A DNA stretch of 64,000 bases, taken from the NCBI GenBank assembly GCA_946481075.1, contig CAMLMC010000002.1, positions 1-64,000 of the forward strand, given 5' to 3'. Below the pieces are notes generated by a model, which did not search any database, had not been told where the DNA came from, and worked only from the letters and a program-made list of their open reading frames with translations. Source of the stretch: an uncultured Alphaproteobacteria bacterium (GTDB lineage: Bacteria > Pseudomonadota > Alphaproteobacteria > Micavibrionales > Micavibrionaceae). Position numbers and translations under genes: made by a program. Shown here piece after piece: positions 6,748-16,004 of the stretch; the first letter of the stretch is position 1; each line of letters starts with the position of its first letter.

Positions 6748-8916
6748 TTATTTATCGAAGGCCGCGAGATCGCCGTTATAGTTTTTCAGGAATTCTTCGA
6801 ACCGATCGACCGGAATCGGGCGGGAATACCGGAAGCCCTGTACCTCATCGCAATTCTGGCCACGCAGGAAGGTTTCATGCTCCTTCGTTTCCACACCTTC
6901 AGCGATAACCTTCAGGTTTAGAGAGTGCCCAAGCGCGATAATTGTCCGGGCGATCGCTGCGTCGTCCTGATTGTTCAGGGCGTTGCGAATGAAAGACTGG
7001 TCGATTTTCAGGCGGTCAATCGGGAATTGGCGCAAGTATGACAGGGAGGAATAACCCGTCCCGAAATCGTCAATTGCCAGTTCTATGCCAAGCGCGTGCA
7101 ATTGCTGCAAGGTTTCGATGGTTTGGTTGATGTCATCCATAAAGACGGATTCGGTGACTTCCAGTTCCAGATTGTGCGGGGCAAGGCCACTTTCGCGCAG
7201 GCACTTCGCTGCATGATTGACGATGTCGCTTTGATAAAATTGTGCGCCCGATACGTTGACGGCGACGCGGAAATCATATCCATCCTTGGCAAGGCGGGCT
7301 GCCATTTGGCATGATTCCTTCATTACCCATTCCCCGATTGGAACGATCAATCCGGATTGTTCGGCCACAGGGATAAACTCCGCAGGGGAAATAAAGCTGC
7401 CGCCATCCTTGCTGCTGTCCTTTTTAAACCAGCGGATCAGGGCCTCGGCGCCAATAATCTTCCCGGTGCTGAGTTCGAACTGAGGTTGATAGAAAACCTG
7501 TAAATCTTTGGCTTCCATTGCATCACGCAGATCGCGCAGCATCTGGAATCTTTGCTGCACAACGCGATCGAAATCTTCTGAATATTCTTTGACGCGGTCA
7601 CGCCCTTCTTCCTTGGCGCGGTTCAGCGCTATATCGGCGTTTTTCAGGACTTGATCCGGGTCGATGCCATCGTCCGGATAGGTGGATACGCCGATGGAAG
7701 AACGGATCTGGAAGCTTTCATTGAAAACTTTGAAAGGCTCGGCGCGGATAACCTTGGATATTTTATCCGCGATGTCGCGGGCCTCCAGCCCGTCAGTCAG
7801 CGGCATGGTGAGGGCGAATTCATCCTCACCCGATCTTGCAACAACGGCGCTTTCGGGCATCGCGGCCCGCAGGCGTTTTCCAACGCCGCGCAAAATGGCA
7901 TCACCGACATTGTGCCCCATGGAATCGTTGATATCCTTGAAATGGTCAAGATCGAGCGCGATAACGGCAAACCGTTTTATCTCTTCATGATGGTCACTGT
8001 TGGCCTCGCGGGCCTGTTCGGTCAGTTTTTGCAGAAACAGGGTGCGGTTTGGCAGGCCGGTCAGCGTGTCATAATAGGCAAGCTTGTGAATCTTGTCTTC
8101 CGCGGCGCTTTTGATCTGGCGGATATTGTCGGCGTTCTGGCGGATCAATGCGTGCGCAAGCCTGATGGTGCCGCCGACCTCGTCCTCCGAATCATAGGGC
8201 GATTCCGTAATTTGCGGATTTTCGGGACTCTCTGCCGCCGAACGCAAATTGTCGCAAAGATACAGGATAGGTTCCAGCAGCCAGCGCGACAGCGAGATCA
8301 TAAGCACGACCGTCACAAACGCCGACATCAACAACATGATAGCAAGGTTCTGGTTGATATAGTCCAGCAGTGCCGGCCCGATGCTGCTGGAATCCAGTGC
8401 GGCGGCGACAATATAGGGTTTGTTGATTTCCGTTGGAAAATAAACGGTTTCGTAGGTCAATCCATCGGGCAGGCGTCTGCTAAGGTCCGGATTGCCGCTA
8501 TCAGGGCGCAGCGAGACGGGCTCCCCATAGGTGCCCAGCAATCGCAAATCGATGCTGTAGACGGCAAAGCCGCGTATGCCTGTGCCCGAAAGGGCGCGAT
8601 GTGCAATCCCATCGATCACGGGTACGGCCAGCATTTCGGCGGGCATCGGATCTATGATGGTGGAGATAACGGAGCGGCCTTTTTCCGCCACTTCGAACAA
8701 AAGTCTCTGTTCTTCCTTTTTGAAGAGCGCGAAAATCAGGCCGCCTTGAATAATCAGGATGGTCAGGAAGACGGAAACGGCGATCCGCCAACTGATCCTG
8801 CTTTTCCAGATCCTGTTGGATGAGTTGCCGACAAGTTTGCCGATTCTGGTTTTTCTTTGATCTTTCATCGCATACACGGACCCGTCGGATGTCCTCATGG
8901 ACGGCGAGATGGCCAT
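6748..8916 (-). CDS. Membrane-bound GGDEF-EAL protein (cyclic-di-GMP turnover)
   Basis: This is a sensor-type enzyme of about 722 residues. One membrane helix lies near residues 40-60 and a second near 190-210, flanking a periplasmic sensor region. A HAMP-like linker, a GGDEF domain and an EAL domain follow. The GGDEF signature reads ARSGEDEF (second Gly replaced by Glu), and I see no RxxD inhibitory site. The EAL domain looks intact: GAEALIRW, NVSGAQF, ELEVTESVF, DDFGTGYSSLSYL, VIAEGVET. Phosphodiesterase activity is therefore likely and cyclase activity uncertain. The longest frame begins at a GTG (8931); I prefer the ATG at 8916, but two further ATGs are possible. Confidence 0.92.
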   Translation of the reverse strand: MAISPSMRTSDGSVYAMKDQRKTRIGKLVGNSSNRIWKSRISWRIAVSVFLTILIIQGGLIFALFKKEEQRLLFEVAEKGRSVISTIIDPMPAEMLAVPVIDGIAHRALSGTGIRGFAVYSIDLRLLGTYGEPVSLRPDSGNPDLSRRLPDGLTYETVYFPTEINKPYIVAAALDSSSIGPALLDYINQNLAIMLLMSAFVTVVLMISLSRWLLEPILYLCDNLRSAAESPENPQITESPYDSEDEVGGTIRLAHALIRQNADNIRQIKSAAEDKIHKLAYYDTLTGLPNRTLFLQKLTEQAREANSDHHEEIKRFAVIALDLDHFKDINDSMGHNVGDAILRGVGKRLRAAMPESAVVARSGEDEFALTMPLTDGLEARDIADKISKVIRAEPFKVFNESFQIRSSIGVSTYPDDGIDPDQVLKNADIALNRAKEEGRDRVKEYSEDFDRVVQQRFQMLRDLRDAMEAKDLQVFYQPQFELSTGKIIGAEALIRWFKKDSSKDGGSFISPAEFIPVAEQSGLIVPIGEWVMKESCQMAARLAKDGYDFRVAVNVSGAQFYQSDIVNHAAKCLRESGLAPHNLELEVTESVFMDDINQTIETLQQLHALGIELAIDDFGTGYSSLSYLRQFPIDRLKIDQSFIRNALNNQDDAAIARTIIALGHSLNLKVIAEGVETKEHETFLRGQNCDEVQGFRYSRPIPVDRFEEFLKNYNGDLAAFDK

Positions 8917-9109
8917 ATTGTTTTTTCCCACATTTCAAACAATGAAGCGCCCGAGGCGCACATAAATCCCCGACTTACATTTTATGGAAGTAACTTTAAT
9001 AAGAGATTACTAAAAGAGCGGAATTGCCCTGAAAGGATAAGAAAAGTCTAATACCAAGCGGAAACCTAGGGAAGAAAATTTTGGTTCGTGTGCTTCTTTT
9101 ATTTTGCGA

Positions 9110-9484
9110 TTATTCGTCAAAGAGCAGGCAGGATGGATTTTTTTGATCAATACTGCGGTAGAAACAGGTTCTGCGTCCCGTGTGACAGGCTCCGTCCTGC
9201 TTTTGCGGCTCAACATACAAAAGAAGGACATCCTGATCACAGTCGGTGCGAATCTCGCGAATCTTTTGCACGCTGCCGCTGGTTGCACCTTTGTGCCATA
9301 GCGCGGCGCGTGAACGGCTCCAATAATGCGCCTCACCGGTTTCTATGGTTTTGCGCAAGGCGTCTTCGTTCATCCATGCCATCATCAGAATATCTTTTGT
9401 CGTGGCATCCTGCGCGATGGCGGGGATAAGGCCATCCGGACCGTATTGAAGGGACAGCATGTTCGTTTCATCGATGGCCGTCAT
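9110..9484 (-). CDS. hisI: Phosphoribosyl-AMP cyclohydrolase
   Basis: HisI opens the adenine ring of phosphoribosyl-AMP in histidine synthesis. The 124-residue protein has AWMNEDALRKTIETGEAHYW, SRSRAALWHKGATSG, the metal-binding DCDQD and ACHTGRRTCFYR. It overlaps pyrC by 4 nt (ATGA), so the two are translationally coupled. It is a stand-alone cyclohydrolase without the HisE domain. The other histidine genes are not in this window. Confidence 0.96.
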   Translation of the reverse strand: MTAIDETNMLSLQYGPDGLIPAIAQDATTKDILMMAWMNEDALRKTIETGEAHYWSRSRAALWHKGATSGSVQKIREIRTDCDQDVLLLYVEPQKQDGACHTGRRTCFYRSIDQKNPSCLLFDE

Positions 9485-10563
9485 TGTTCAAGGCTCCATT
9501 CAAGCGTATCCTGCCCGAGGCCGAGCGGCAGAGGCATAACTTCTCCTTCTGCTGTCTTCAAAGAGGTCACGGTGGACTTAGCCCGCACCAAGGAAAGGGT
9601 TTTTTCGGGGACAGGGAGTTTATAAAATGCTGGACCATTGTGACAGAGGAACCGCTCAAACTCTTTTATGCGTGCGCCGTTCTCAAATGCCCTGATATAA
9701 AGTTGCGGGGCAATTCCGCCGGTAAAGCATCCGGCCGCGCATCCGCACGGTGTGCATTTTGTGGTATGTGGGGCGCTATCGGTTCCCGCGAAAAATTGCG
9801 TGTTGGACGGATCTAAAACAGCATTGAGCAAAGCTTGCCGATCCTGTTCAAACTTGACGAGCGGCAGGCAGTAAAGGTGATAGCGTAGTCCCTGTACCAG
9901 GTCGCCTACCGTATACAACAGATGTTGCGGTGTTATCGTGGCCCCGCATTTGTCGCCCGTTTCCTTTACAAAGTCGGCGGCGGTTTTGGTGGTAATATGT
10001 TCGCAGACGATCCGCAGATCGGGGAATGAATCGCGTAGACGCGTCATACGCTCGCGGTAGAAATAATCTTCGGCGTTGCTGTCTTTGCCAAAATAATCTT
10101 CACCTTTCAGGCCGTGTTCTTCCCCGTGAAGGCATAAAACCACATTGTTGTCTCTTATGGCTTCAATGACGCTATTATCAACATAATGTTGGAGCGGGCG
10201 TCCATGATCGGCATTTGTGGTACCGTGCGGGGGATAATATTTACAGGCACGAAGCAGGCCGGATTTTGCGCCCTTTTCGATCATGGCGGGCGTTGTGTCA
10301 CCGGTTAGATAAAGCGGTATGATAATATCCGTAAACGCCTCCCCGCCGTTGCGGCGAATTTCTTCCAAATAGAATTCAACGCTCCAGCCGTCGCCGTCAT
10401 CTGCATCGAAAATTTTGGATACGGGGGGCCGTGTGTTGGGCATGGCAAGGATGCCAGCACATCCCATATCAATATGCGCCTTGATATAGGCGGCCATTGC
10501 GGGCCCCTGACGAAGATGAACGTGGAGGTCATACCATTGCGGTATCGTGATGCGGTCGGCCAT
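9481..10563 (-). CDS. pyrC: Dihydroorotase (class II)
   Basis: PyrC cyclises N-carbamoyl-aspartate to dihydroorotate in pyrimidine synthesis. The 360-residue protein begins with the metal-binding DLHVHLRQG and has MPNTRPPV, the presumed carboxylated lysine in CKYYPPHGTTN, CLHGE, ICEHITTK, TITPQHLLY and FAGTDSAPHTT. Length and motifs match the E. coli-type class II enzyme. It is the first gene of a two-gene unit with hisI. Confidence 0.95.
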   Translation of the reverse strand: MADRITIPQWYDLHVHLRQGPAMAAYIKAHIDMGCAGILAMPNTRPPVSKIFDADDGDGWSVEFYLEEIRRNGGEAFTDIIIPLYLTGDTTPAMIEKGAKSGLLRACKYYPPHGTTNADHGRPLQHYVDNSVIEAIRDNNVVLCLHGEEHGLKGEDYFGKDSNAEDYFYRERMTRLRDSFPDLRIVCEHITTKTAADFVKETGDKCGATITPQHLLYTVGDLVQGLRYHLYCLPLVKFEQDRQALLNAVLDPSNTQFFAGTDSAPHTTKCTPCGCAAGCFTGGIAPQLYIRAFENGARIKEFERFLCHNGPAFYKLPVPEKTLSLVRAKSTVTSLKTAEGEVMPLPLGLGQDTLEWSLEQ

Positions 10564-10667
10564 GGCGCTCTTTCCGTCGATATTTCGAATTGAAACTATT
10601 CTACACCCGTTTTTAATGGTTAAACCCGCACAATAACAAGAAGAATATCCTTTGGAGCGGCGGCCAT

Positions 10668-11567
10668 ATGAAAACGATCACACGAGGAACCGAGCATCAT
10701 TTCCTGACATTCATGGAAAAATTAAGGGCGAATCCCAATGGCTGGATCGCCTGCACCTTCAATTTTTCCAAAAAGCTCAATCACGAGGAATTGATGTCGC
10801 GCCGCGCGTTCATCGGAGAGGAGCTGGAGCGTTTGCGGGCCGAAAGCCTTGCCTTTCTGTCGTCCGTAAAGGAAAAGGGCGCAAAACTGCCCAATGCCTA
10901 TGTTTACCATTTCACCGACAATGACATCATCTTGCTCTGCTGCCCCAGCGATGCGGTCGGTCCGGTCGATGTTCAAAAAATTCTGGAAGAAATGACGCAA
11001 AATCTGCCGAAATCTTTCTGCGATTATGGGTTCCTGACGAAAGAATTGCCGCTTTTTCAAAAAATTGCCGAACAAAAGATGCTGAACGCCAAAAGAATAC
11101 AGGCATACGCGGCGCTGGCCGAGCCAAACCAGTTAATTAGCATACCAATCCGCCGAAAAAGGCGGGATGAGCCTATCGTGATGGTGGTCGAAGACGACCG
11201 TTTTACGGCGACATACATACAGGGCTTCCTGAAAGAGTACGATGTGGTGGTGGCGCGGAATGGGGAGGAAGCACTGCTGAAATACATCGAGTACGCCCCC
11301 GATGCCGTATTTATGGATCTGCACCTGCCCGGCATGAACGGCGATCAGGCGCTTCAGGCAATCAAGGCCGCCGATCCGGACGCATTCGTGGTGATGCTGA
11401 GCGTCGATACGGCGAAGGGTAGCATTGTCAGCGCGACCGATCACGGGGCCTCGAGCTACCTGAAAAAACCCTTTAGCCGCGAGCGTATCCTCAATACCCT
11501 GCGTATGTCCCCGTTCATTCGTGATAGTCAAGGGATACTGCCATATAAATTAAGGGACAGTGTATAA
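10668..11567 (+). CDS. Response regulator with an unrecognised N-terminal domain
   Basis: The 299-residue protein carries a receiver domain at its C-terminus (about residues 170-290): acidic pocket VVEDDRFTA, phospho-acceptor in VFMDLHLPGMNG, MLSVD for the Thr/Ser position and SYLKKPF with the conserved Lys. The first 160 residues (EHHFLTFMEKLRANPNGWIA ... KELPLFQKIAEQKMLNAKRI) are soluble and match nothing I recognise. Having the receiver at the C-terminus is unusual. No histidine kinase is adjacent. The ATG at 10668 follows TTTGGAG. Confidence 0.85.
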   Translation: MKTITRGTEHHFLTFMEKLRANPNGWIACTFNFSKKLNHEELMSRRAFIGEELERLRAESLAFLSSVKEKGAKLPNAYVYHFTDNDIILLCCPSDAVGPVDVQKILEEMTQNLPKSFCDYGFLTKELPLFQKIAEQKMLNAKRIQAYAALAEPNQLISIPIRRKRRDEPIVMVVEDDRFTATYIQGFLKEYDVVVARNGEEALLKYIEYAPDAVFMDLHLPGMNGDQALQAIKAADPDAFVVMLSVDTAKGSIVSATDHGASSYLKKPFSRERILNTLRMSPFIRDSQGILPYKLRDSV

Positions 11568-12560
11568 TTATAATTCGACGTAATCGCCGGGGTGGGGGAT
11601 CAGGAAATCATCCTCGCTCATATCGGATCGCTCGAGGGCGGCAAGGGCATCTTTGCGCGGCGCGCCAAATTCCTCATTGGTCAGGCGGAAGGTTTCGAAA
11701 TGGAATCCCATGCTCTTCTGTGGCTTCAAAATCTTGTGTACTTCCACGGCTTCTTGGGGGTTCATGTGGGCGTACTGCATGAACCACCGCGGCTCGTACG
11801 CCCCGATCGGGATCAGCGCAATATCCGGAGATCCATGGCGGGCGGCGATTTCTTCGAACACCGTGCCATGAAATCCCGAATCGCCGGCGAAATAAAGGCT
11901 TTGCCCCTCCACGTCCCGCATAAACGCTCCGCCCCACAAATCACGGTTGATATCGTTCAAACCCCTGCGCGACCAGTGCTGGGAAGGCGTTACGGTCAGG
12001 GATAGCCCGTTTTCGAACATATGGGTCTGGTGCCAGTCGAGTTCGATGACTGGGCAATCACGGGTTACAGTCTTCAGGACCCGGGAATTGCCGAGCGGCG
12101 TGACAAAGATGGGTTTATGTTCACGGGCGATCCATGAGAGGGACATCAAATCCATATGGTCGTAATGGTTGTGGCTGATAAAAACGATATCGGTTTTTGG
12201 CAGTGCCTCTAGCGCGAGATACGGCTTGCGCACCCGCATCGGCCCCATTTTGGTAAAGGGGCTGGCCCGGTCTGAAAAAACGGGATCGGTCAGGACAATC
12301 TGCCCCTGGATCTGGATCAGGTTCGTCGCATGGCCGACATAGGTTGCGCGAAGCGGGCGATGGGGCAGGCCGTCATGATTGCGGGGCTCGTTTTCGACCG
12401 AGAGTGGCCAGAGCCCGCGTTCATGAAACAGCCGCCATTTGATAAAATCACGCCAGCGTTTTTTGCCCATGCGCGACCACGGGTTGAAAAAACGCTCCCC
12501 GTCGAAATGGTCTGTAACCGGCCCTTTGTAAAAACTGGCGGGCTGTCTGGTTCTAATCAT
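11568..12560 (-). CDS. Metallo-beta-lactamase-fold hydrolase, NAPE-PLD/UlaG-like
   Basis: The 330-residue protein has the zinc motif HNHYDHMD, TYVGHATNLIQ, LTDPVFSDRASP, a distal FAGDSGFH and PIGAYEPRWFM. FNPWSRMGKKRWRDF near the N-terminus and the overall order match the N-acyl-phosphatidylethanolamine phospholipase D-like branch of the fold. Its substrate in bacteria is generally unknown. No signal peptide is seen. A GGGGG run precedes the ATG at 12560. It is divergent from cysS. Confidence 0.85.
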   Translation of the reverse strand: MIRTRQPASFYKGPVTDHFDGERFFNPWSRMGKKRWRDFIKWRLFHERGLWPLSVENEPRNHDGLPHRPLRATYVGHATNLIQIQGQIVLTDPVFSDRASPFTKMGPMRVRKPYLALEALPKTDIVFISHNHYDHMDLMSLSWIAREHKPIFVTPLGNSRVLKTVTRDCPVIELDWHQTHMFENGLSLTVTPSQHWSRRGLNDINRDLWGGAFMRDVEGQSLYFAGDSGFHGTVFEEIAARHGSPDIALIPIGAYEPRWFMQYAHMNPQEAVEVHKILKPQKSMGFHFETFRLTNEEFGAPRKDALAALERSDMSEDDFLIPHPGDYVEL

Positions 12561-12613
12561 GCGCCCCCTTAAAAGATTTGAACAAAAAGCGGCCTGTGGT
12601 GTAAAGCTAACAT

Positions 12614-13951
12614 ATGATCAAATTATATAATTCCCTCGCCCGCGAAAAACAGGTCTTTGAACCGATTGATAAAAACAATGTACGCGTCTATGCGTGCGGG
12701 CCGACGGTGTATGATTTCGCCCATATTGGCAATGCGCGTATGGCGGTTGTGTTCGATCAATGGATACGCGTGCTGCGTACCGTTTATCCCAAGGTCACCT
12801 ATGTATCGAACATTACGGATATCGACGATAAAATCATGGATGCCGCCAAGGCGAAGGGTGTCCCTGTTTCCGAAATCACCGAAAAATATGCGGCTATCTA
12901 TAATGCCGATATGGCCGCGTTGGGCGTCAATCCACCAGATATGCAGCCAAAGGCGACCGAATGCATCCCCGAAATGATCGCGATGATCGAAACGCTGATT
13001 GCCAAAGGCCATGCCTATGAAGCACAGGGGCACGTTCTGTTCAATGTCCCCTCCGATCCATCCTATGGCGCGCTATCGGGCCGTTCCCGCGATGAACAAA
13101 TCGCCGGCGCGCGGGTGGAAGTCTCTCCCTTCAAAAAAGACCCCGCCGATTTCGTGCTGTGGAAGCCGAGCGTGGACGATCAACCCGGTTGGGAGTCCCC
13201 GTGGGGTTATGGCCGCCCGGGGTGGCATATCGAATGCTCTGCCATGTCGAAAAAACATCTGGGCGATAACTTTGATATCCATGGCGGCGGTGCGGATTTG
13301 AAATTTCCGCACCATGAAAACGAAATCGCACAAAGCTGCTGCGCCAATGACCATCCTGACAATCCGGCGGCTTTTGCCAAATACTGGGTGCATAATGGCT
13401 TCGTGACGGTCGAAGGCGAGAAAATGTCCAAATCCCTTGGCAATTTTCAGGTCGCGCACGATCTCTTGCAAAAACACAAGGGCGAGACGCTACGTTTAAC
13501 GCTTCTGTCCGCCCATTACCGCCAGCCGCTCGATTGGCGGGAAGAGACCATCCATCAAAGCAAAATGCTGCTCGATAAGCTCTATAAAAAACTGGACGGG
13601 TTTGATGGCGCGGCGGGGAATGTCCCTCAATCCATTATGGATGCGCTGTATGATGACCTCAATACACCGCGGGTGATTGCGGAATTACATGCACTGGCCA
13701 AGGGCAATGATTTGCCCGCACTCAAGGCCGTCGGCAATTTGCTCGGTATCTTGCAGATGGCACCGGAAGAATGGTTTGCGGAAGATGCGGCTGGAATCGA
13801 TGTTACCGCGATTGAATCCCTTATTCAGCGGCGCAAGGACGCCAAGGCCGCGAAGGATTTTGCGGCGGCGGACGCCATTCGCAAACAACTCACCGACATG
13901 GGTATTGTGATCGAAGACAGCGCCAACGGCACAACATGGAAGCGCGCTTAG
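12614..13951 (+). CDS. cysS: Cysteine--tRNA ligase
   Basis: CysS charges tRNA-Cys. The 445-residue protein has the first zinc cysteine in [13 protein letters not shown] (HIGH motif), [24 protein letters not shown] and KMSKSLGN (KMSKS motif), plus a C-terminal anticodon-binding helical part ([18 protein letters not shown]). All hallmarks of the class I enzyme are present. Its stop overlaps the stop of the convergent pilin-like gene. Confidence 0.98.
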   Translation: MIKLYNSLAREKQVFEPIDKNNVRVYACGPTVYDFAHIGNARMAVVFDQWIRVLRTVYPKVTYVSNITDIDDKIMDAAKAKGVPVSEITEKYAAIYNADMAALGVNPPDMQPKATECIPEMIAMIETLIAKGHAYEAQGHVLFNVPSDPSYGALSGRSRDEQIAGARVEVSPFKKDPADFVLWKPSVDDQPGWESPWGYGRPGWHIECSAMSKKHLGDNFDIHGGGADLKFPHHENEIAQSCCANDHPDNPAAFAKYWVHNGFVTVEGEKMSKSLGNFQVAHDLLQKHKGETLRLTLLSAHYRQPLDWREETIHQSKMLLDKLYKKLDGFDGAAGNVPQSIMDALYDDLNTPRVIAELHALAKGNDLPALKAVGNLLGILQMAPEEWFAEDAAGIDVTAIESLIQRRKDAKAAKDFAAADAIRKQLTDMGIVIEDSANGTTWKRA

Positions 13952-14658
13952 CGTTCGACAAGAACGTAAGCGAAGCGATAGCGGCTTGATGAGAAATAGC
14001 AGAAGCCCGTTTTCCCGGCAAAAGAATCGTCAGGGCTATCCAGAACAGTCGTTTCTTCAAACGCCCCGTCATAGTGGGTGATAGCGCTGGTTCCTGACGG
14101 CGGGGAGCCGCCGGGGTTGTTTACACCCATAAGGTCGTTAATGGCGACGCAGACCTCTTTCTTGATGGGGGGGACCTGAAGATAAATTTCTTCCCTGCCT
14201 GCCGTGCCGACGCCTTCTATGCGCGCGGCATAGATAGTGCCATGACCCCATTTCGTGCCACTGGGAATGGCAATTGAAAGGTCTGCGTATTTCTCGAAGG
14301 TGCTCGGTGTTATGCCGCCCTCATCCGGGTCGAAAACACTGCACCCCGAAGCTGGGGCACGGGGATTGTGACCCGGTGCATAAATCACGTTTTCATTGAC
14401 GCTTCTCCAAACAGTGTTGGAAAAATCCAGCTGTGTTTCAGAACATCCGCGCATGATCAGTTTCTGAACCGCCCGCGAAAGCGCACTCCCGAACGAGAGC
14501 ATTTCCTGCGCCGCGATTTTTGCCTGCTGTTTCGACATGGTGGAAATATTGGAATCACCGTTCCGCATCAGGGTGAAGATCAGGGCGGCAAAAAGCGCAA
14601 CTCCGATGAGAATCAAAATCACCGCACTGCCTTTTTGTCTGGATTGAAATGCGTTCAT
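13948..14658 (-). CDS. Pilin-like single-pass protein, paralogue A
   Basis: The 236-residue protein has a short basic head ending RQKGS, one N-terminal membrane segment (AVILILIGVALFAALIFTL), then KQQAKIAAQEMLSFGSALSR and a globular region with four or more cysteines (RGCSETQLDF, SGCSVF, KEVCVAINDLMG, GFCYF). The neighbouring protein at 14790-15476 has the same layout and shared motifs (AKIAAQE, RGC-ETQL, IC-QINNLLGI). The head resembles pilin or TadE-type subunits but lacks the Glu at position 5 of classical type IV pilins. I infer export with the C-terminal domain outside the cytoplasm. The assembly it belongs to is unknown. Confidence 0.7.
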   Translation of the reverse strand: MNAFQSRQKGSAVILILIGVALFAALIFTLMRNGDSNISTMSKQQAKIAAQEMLSFGSALSRAVQKLIMRGCSETQLDFSNTVWRSVNENVIYAPGHNPRAPASGCSVFDPDEGGITPSTFEKYADLSIAIPSGTKWGHGTIYAARIEGVGTAGREEIYLQVPPIKKEVCVAINDLMGVNNPGGSPPSGTSAITHYDGAFEETTVLDSPDDSFAGKTGFCYFSSSRYRFAYVLVER

Positions 14659-14789
14659 GTGAAGAGCCTATCAGGTAAATTTAAATCTTTTATAGCGTAA
14701 TTATAACTTTATCCGCGCAATGCGCTCTATTGCGTAGATGAGGTCTTTAAAAGTATAATAATCTTCTAATTTTTGCCTTTTCAGGGGGG

Positions 14790-15476
14790 TTAGCGTGCTA
14801 AAACCACCTGCACGAATTTATAATAATTGTCGGTGTCTTTAACGCAAAAAGCCAATTTGCCATTTACATCCGTTTGATTCATCGTAAAGGCAGCGGAGGC
14901 AGGGAAGCTGCCAACGAAGCCAAAAGTATCATAAAACGATGTTGATGGCGGTGCCGCGTCTTTCTGGCCAATTCCCAAAAGGTTATTGATTTGTATACAT
15001 ATAGGTTCTTTCAATCCGCCAAGATAAAAAACCAAATCGGCTGCTGTTGTACCAATGTTCGTATAATCACTATCTTTCGAATAGCCCCAATAGGACGTTG
15101 GGTATCCGTCGACAAACCAGCTTTTGTCTGCTTTTAAAGAATTTACCCCGCCGCCATTCGAATCATAAATATTACAGCTTTTGTCGGTAGGTGCCGCTCC
15201 GTTTGTATATGTGCCCCAGTTGAAATCCGTGACGTGATAAACGTTAAGTTGGGTTTCCAAACATCCACGTAATTTCACTTTTTGAAACGCGCCGGTAAGC
15301 GAAGTACCGTAAGATATGATTTCCTGCGCCGCGATTTTCGCTTGCTGCTCGGTTATCAGGGAGGTGTTGCTGTCCCTGTTCTGCGTAAGTATGAAAGACA
15401 ATGCCGCAAAAAGGGCGATTGCCAGCAGAATGATAAAGGCGACATTGCCGGATTGTGTACGCGATTGTTGTTCCAT
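14790..15476 (-). CDS. Pilin-like single-pass protein, paralogue B
   Basis: The 228-residue protein begins EQQSRTQSGNVAF followed by the hydrophobic segment IILLAIALFAALSFIL. It shares AKIAAQE, RGCLETQLN and PICIQINNLLGIG with paralogue A immediately downstream (131-nt gap). Four cysteines in the outer domain (RGC, KSC, PIC, AFC) align with those of A, suggesting conserved disulfides. The SGNVAF head matches the partial gene at 1-90 and the protein next to the DotA cluster. Function is unknown; a minor pilin or surface subunit is inferred. Confidence 0.7.
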   Translation of the reverse strand: MEQQSRTQSGNVAFIILLAIALFAALSFILTQNRDSNTSLITEQQAKIAAQEIISYGTSLTGAFQKVKLRGCLETQLNVYHVTDFNWGTYTNGAAPTDKSCNIYDSNGGGVNSLKADKSWFVDGYPTSYWGYSKDSDYTNIGTTAADLVFYLGGLKEPICIQINNLLGIGQKDAAPPSTSFYDTFGFVGSFPASAAFTMNQTDVNGKLAFCVKDTDNYYKFVQVVLAR

Positions 15477-15505
15477 TCTTATAGTTTACCGCTTTCTCGC
15501 TCCAT

Positions 15506-15596
15506 TGTCATGCCCGCCTTGTGCGGGAATCCGAAGGACTGGAGAGCAACATGTGCTGGGGGCTTTTCCGGACCCCCGTATAAAGCGGGGATGACA
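15506..15596. repeat. Palindromic intergenic repeat (GTCATGCCCGC type)
   Basis: GTCATGCCCGC at 15507-15517 is answered by GCGGGGATGAC near 15585-15595, with an inner CCCGC/GCGGG hairpin next to the left arm. This layout is typical of the dispersed repeats found between genes in many proteobacteria. Confidence 0.7.
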
Positions 15597-15603
15597 AGAA
15601 AGA

Positions 15604-15990
15604 TTACGCCAAAAAGGCGCGGAATTCCTTTTCGCTCGAAACGGGGACATAAACCTCGATAGCCTTATGCCCTTGCGCCGCGAGGGTGAGGAAAACGGCC
15701 TTGCCTGCGCCGATTTCGATATTGTCCATGATGCCGATGCCGAGCACGGGCCGCTCTAGCGGCGCCCCATTTTTGATTCGGTTCTCTACTTCCTCGCGTT
15801 TTTGATGTTCTTTCATCGGCAGGTCGCCCGCATCGCGAATGGCACCATCCGGAGTGAGCCATTCGAAGCTGTAGAGTGAGCTTTTCCAGCTTTTCAATAC
15901 TTTGGCGGTGTCCACGCTCATGGTTTTATAGCGGGATTCACGGCCCGCGATGGCGGGATTGTCGGTCATTTGCAATGTTGATAGGGTCAT
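15604..15990 (-). CDS. Conserved-looking small hypothetical protein
   Basis: The 128-residue protein has no signal peptide. It contains SLYSFEWLTPDGAIRDAGDL, then KREEVENRIKNGAPLERPVL, GIGIMDNIEIGAGKA and a C-terminal EVYVPVSSEKEFRAFL. AAGGAAC precedes the ATG at 15990. I recognise the general look of a soluble alphaproteobacterial hypothetical but no domain. Two different palindromic repeats flank it, one on each side. Confidence 0.65.
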   Translation of the reverse strand: MTLSTLQMTDNPAIAGRESRYKTMSVDTAKVLKSWKSSLYSFEWLTPDGAIRDAGDLPMKEHQKREEVENRIKNGAPLERPVLGIGIMDNIEIGAGKAVFLTLAAQGHKAIEVYVPVSSEKEFRAFLA

Positions 15991-16004
15991 GGTTTCGTTC
16001 CTTC

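Noticed and set aside
7651..8823. 390-residue open frame antisense to the GGDEF-EAL gene
   Set aside because: The minus strand encodes clear GGDEF and EAL domains with membrane helices; the plus reading has no domain.
9010..9336. 108-residue minus-strand frame overlapping hisI
   Set aside because: hisI in another frame has all catalytic motifs; this frame is a shadow.
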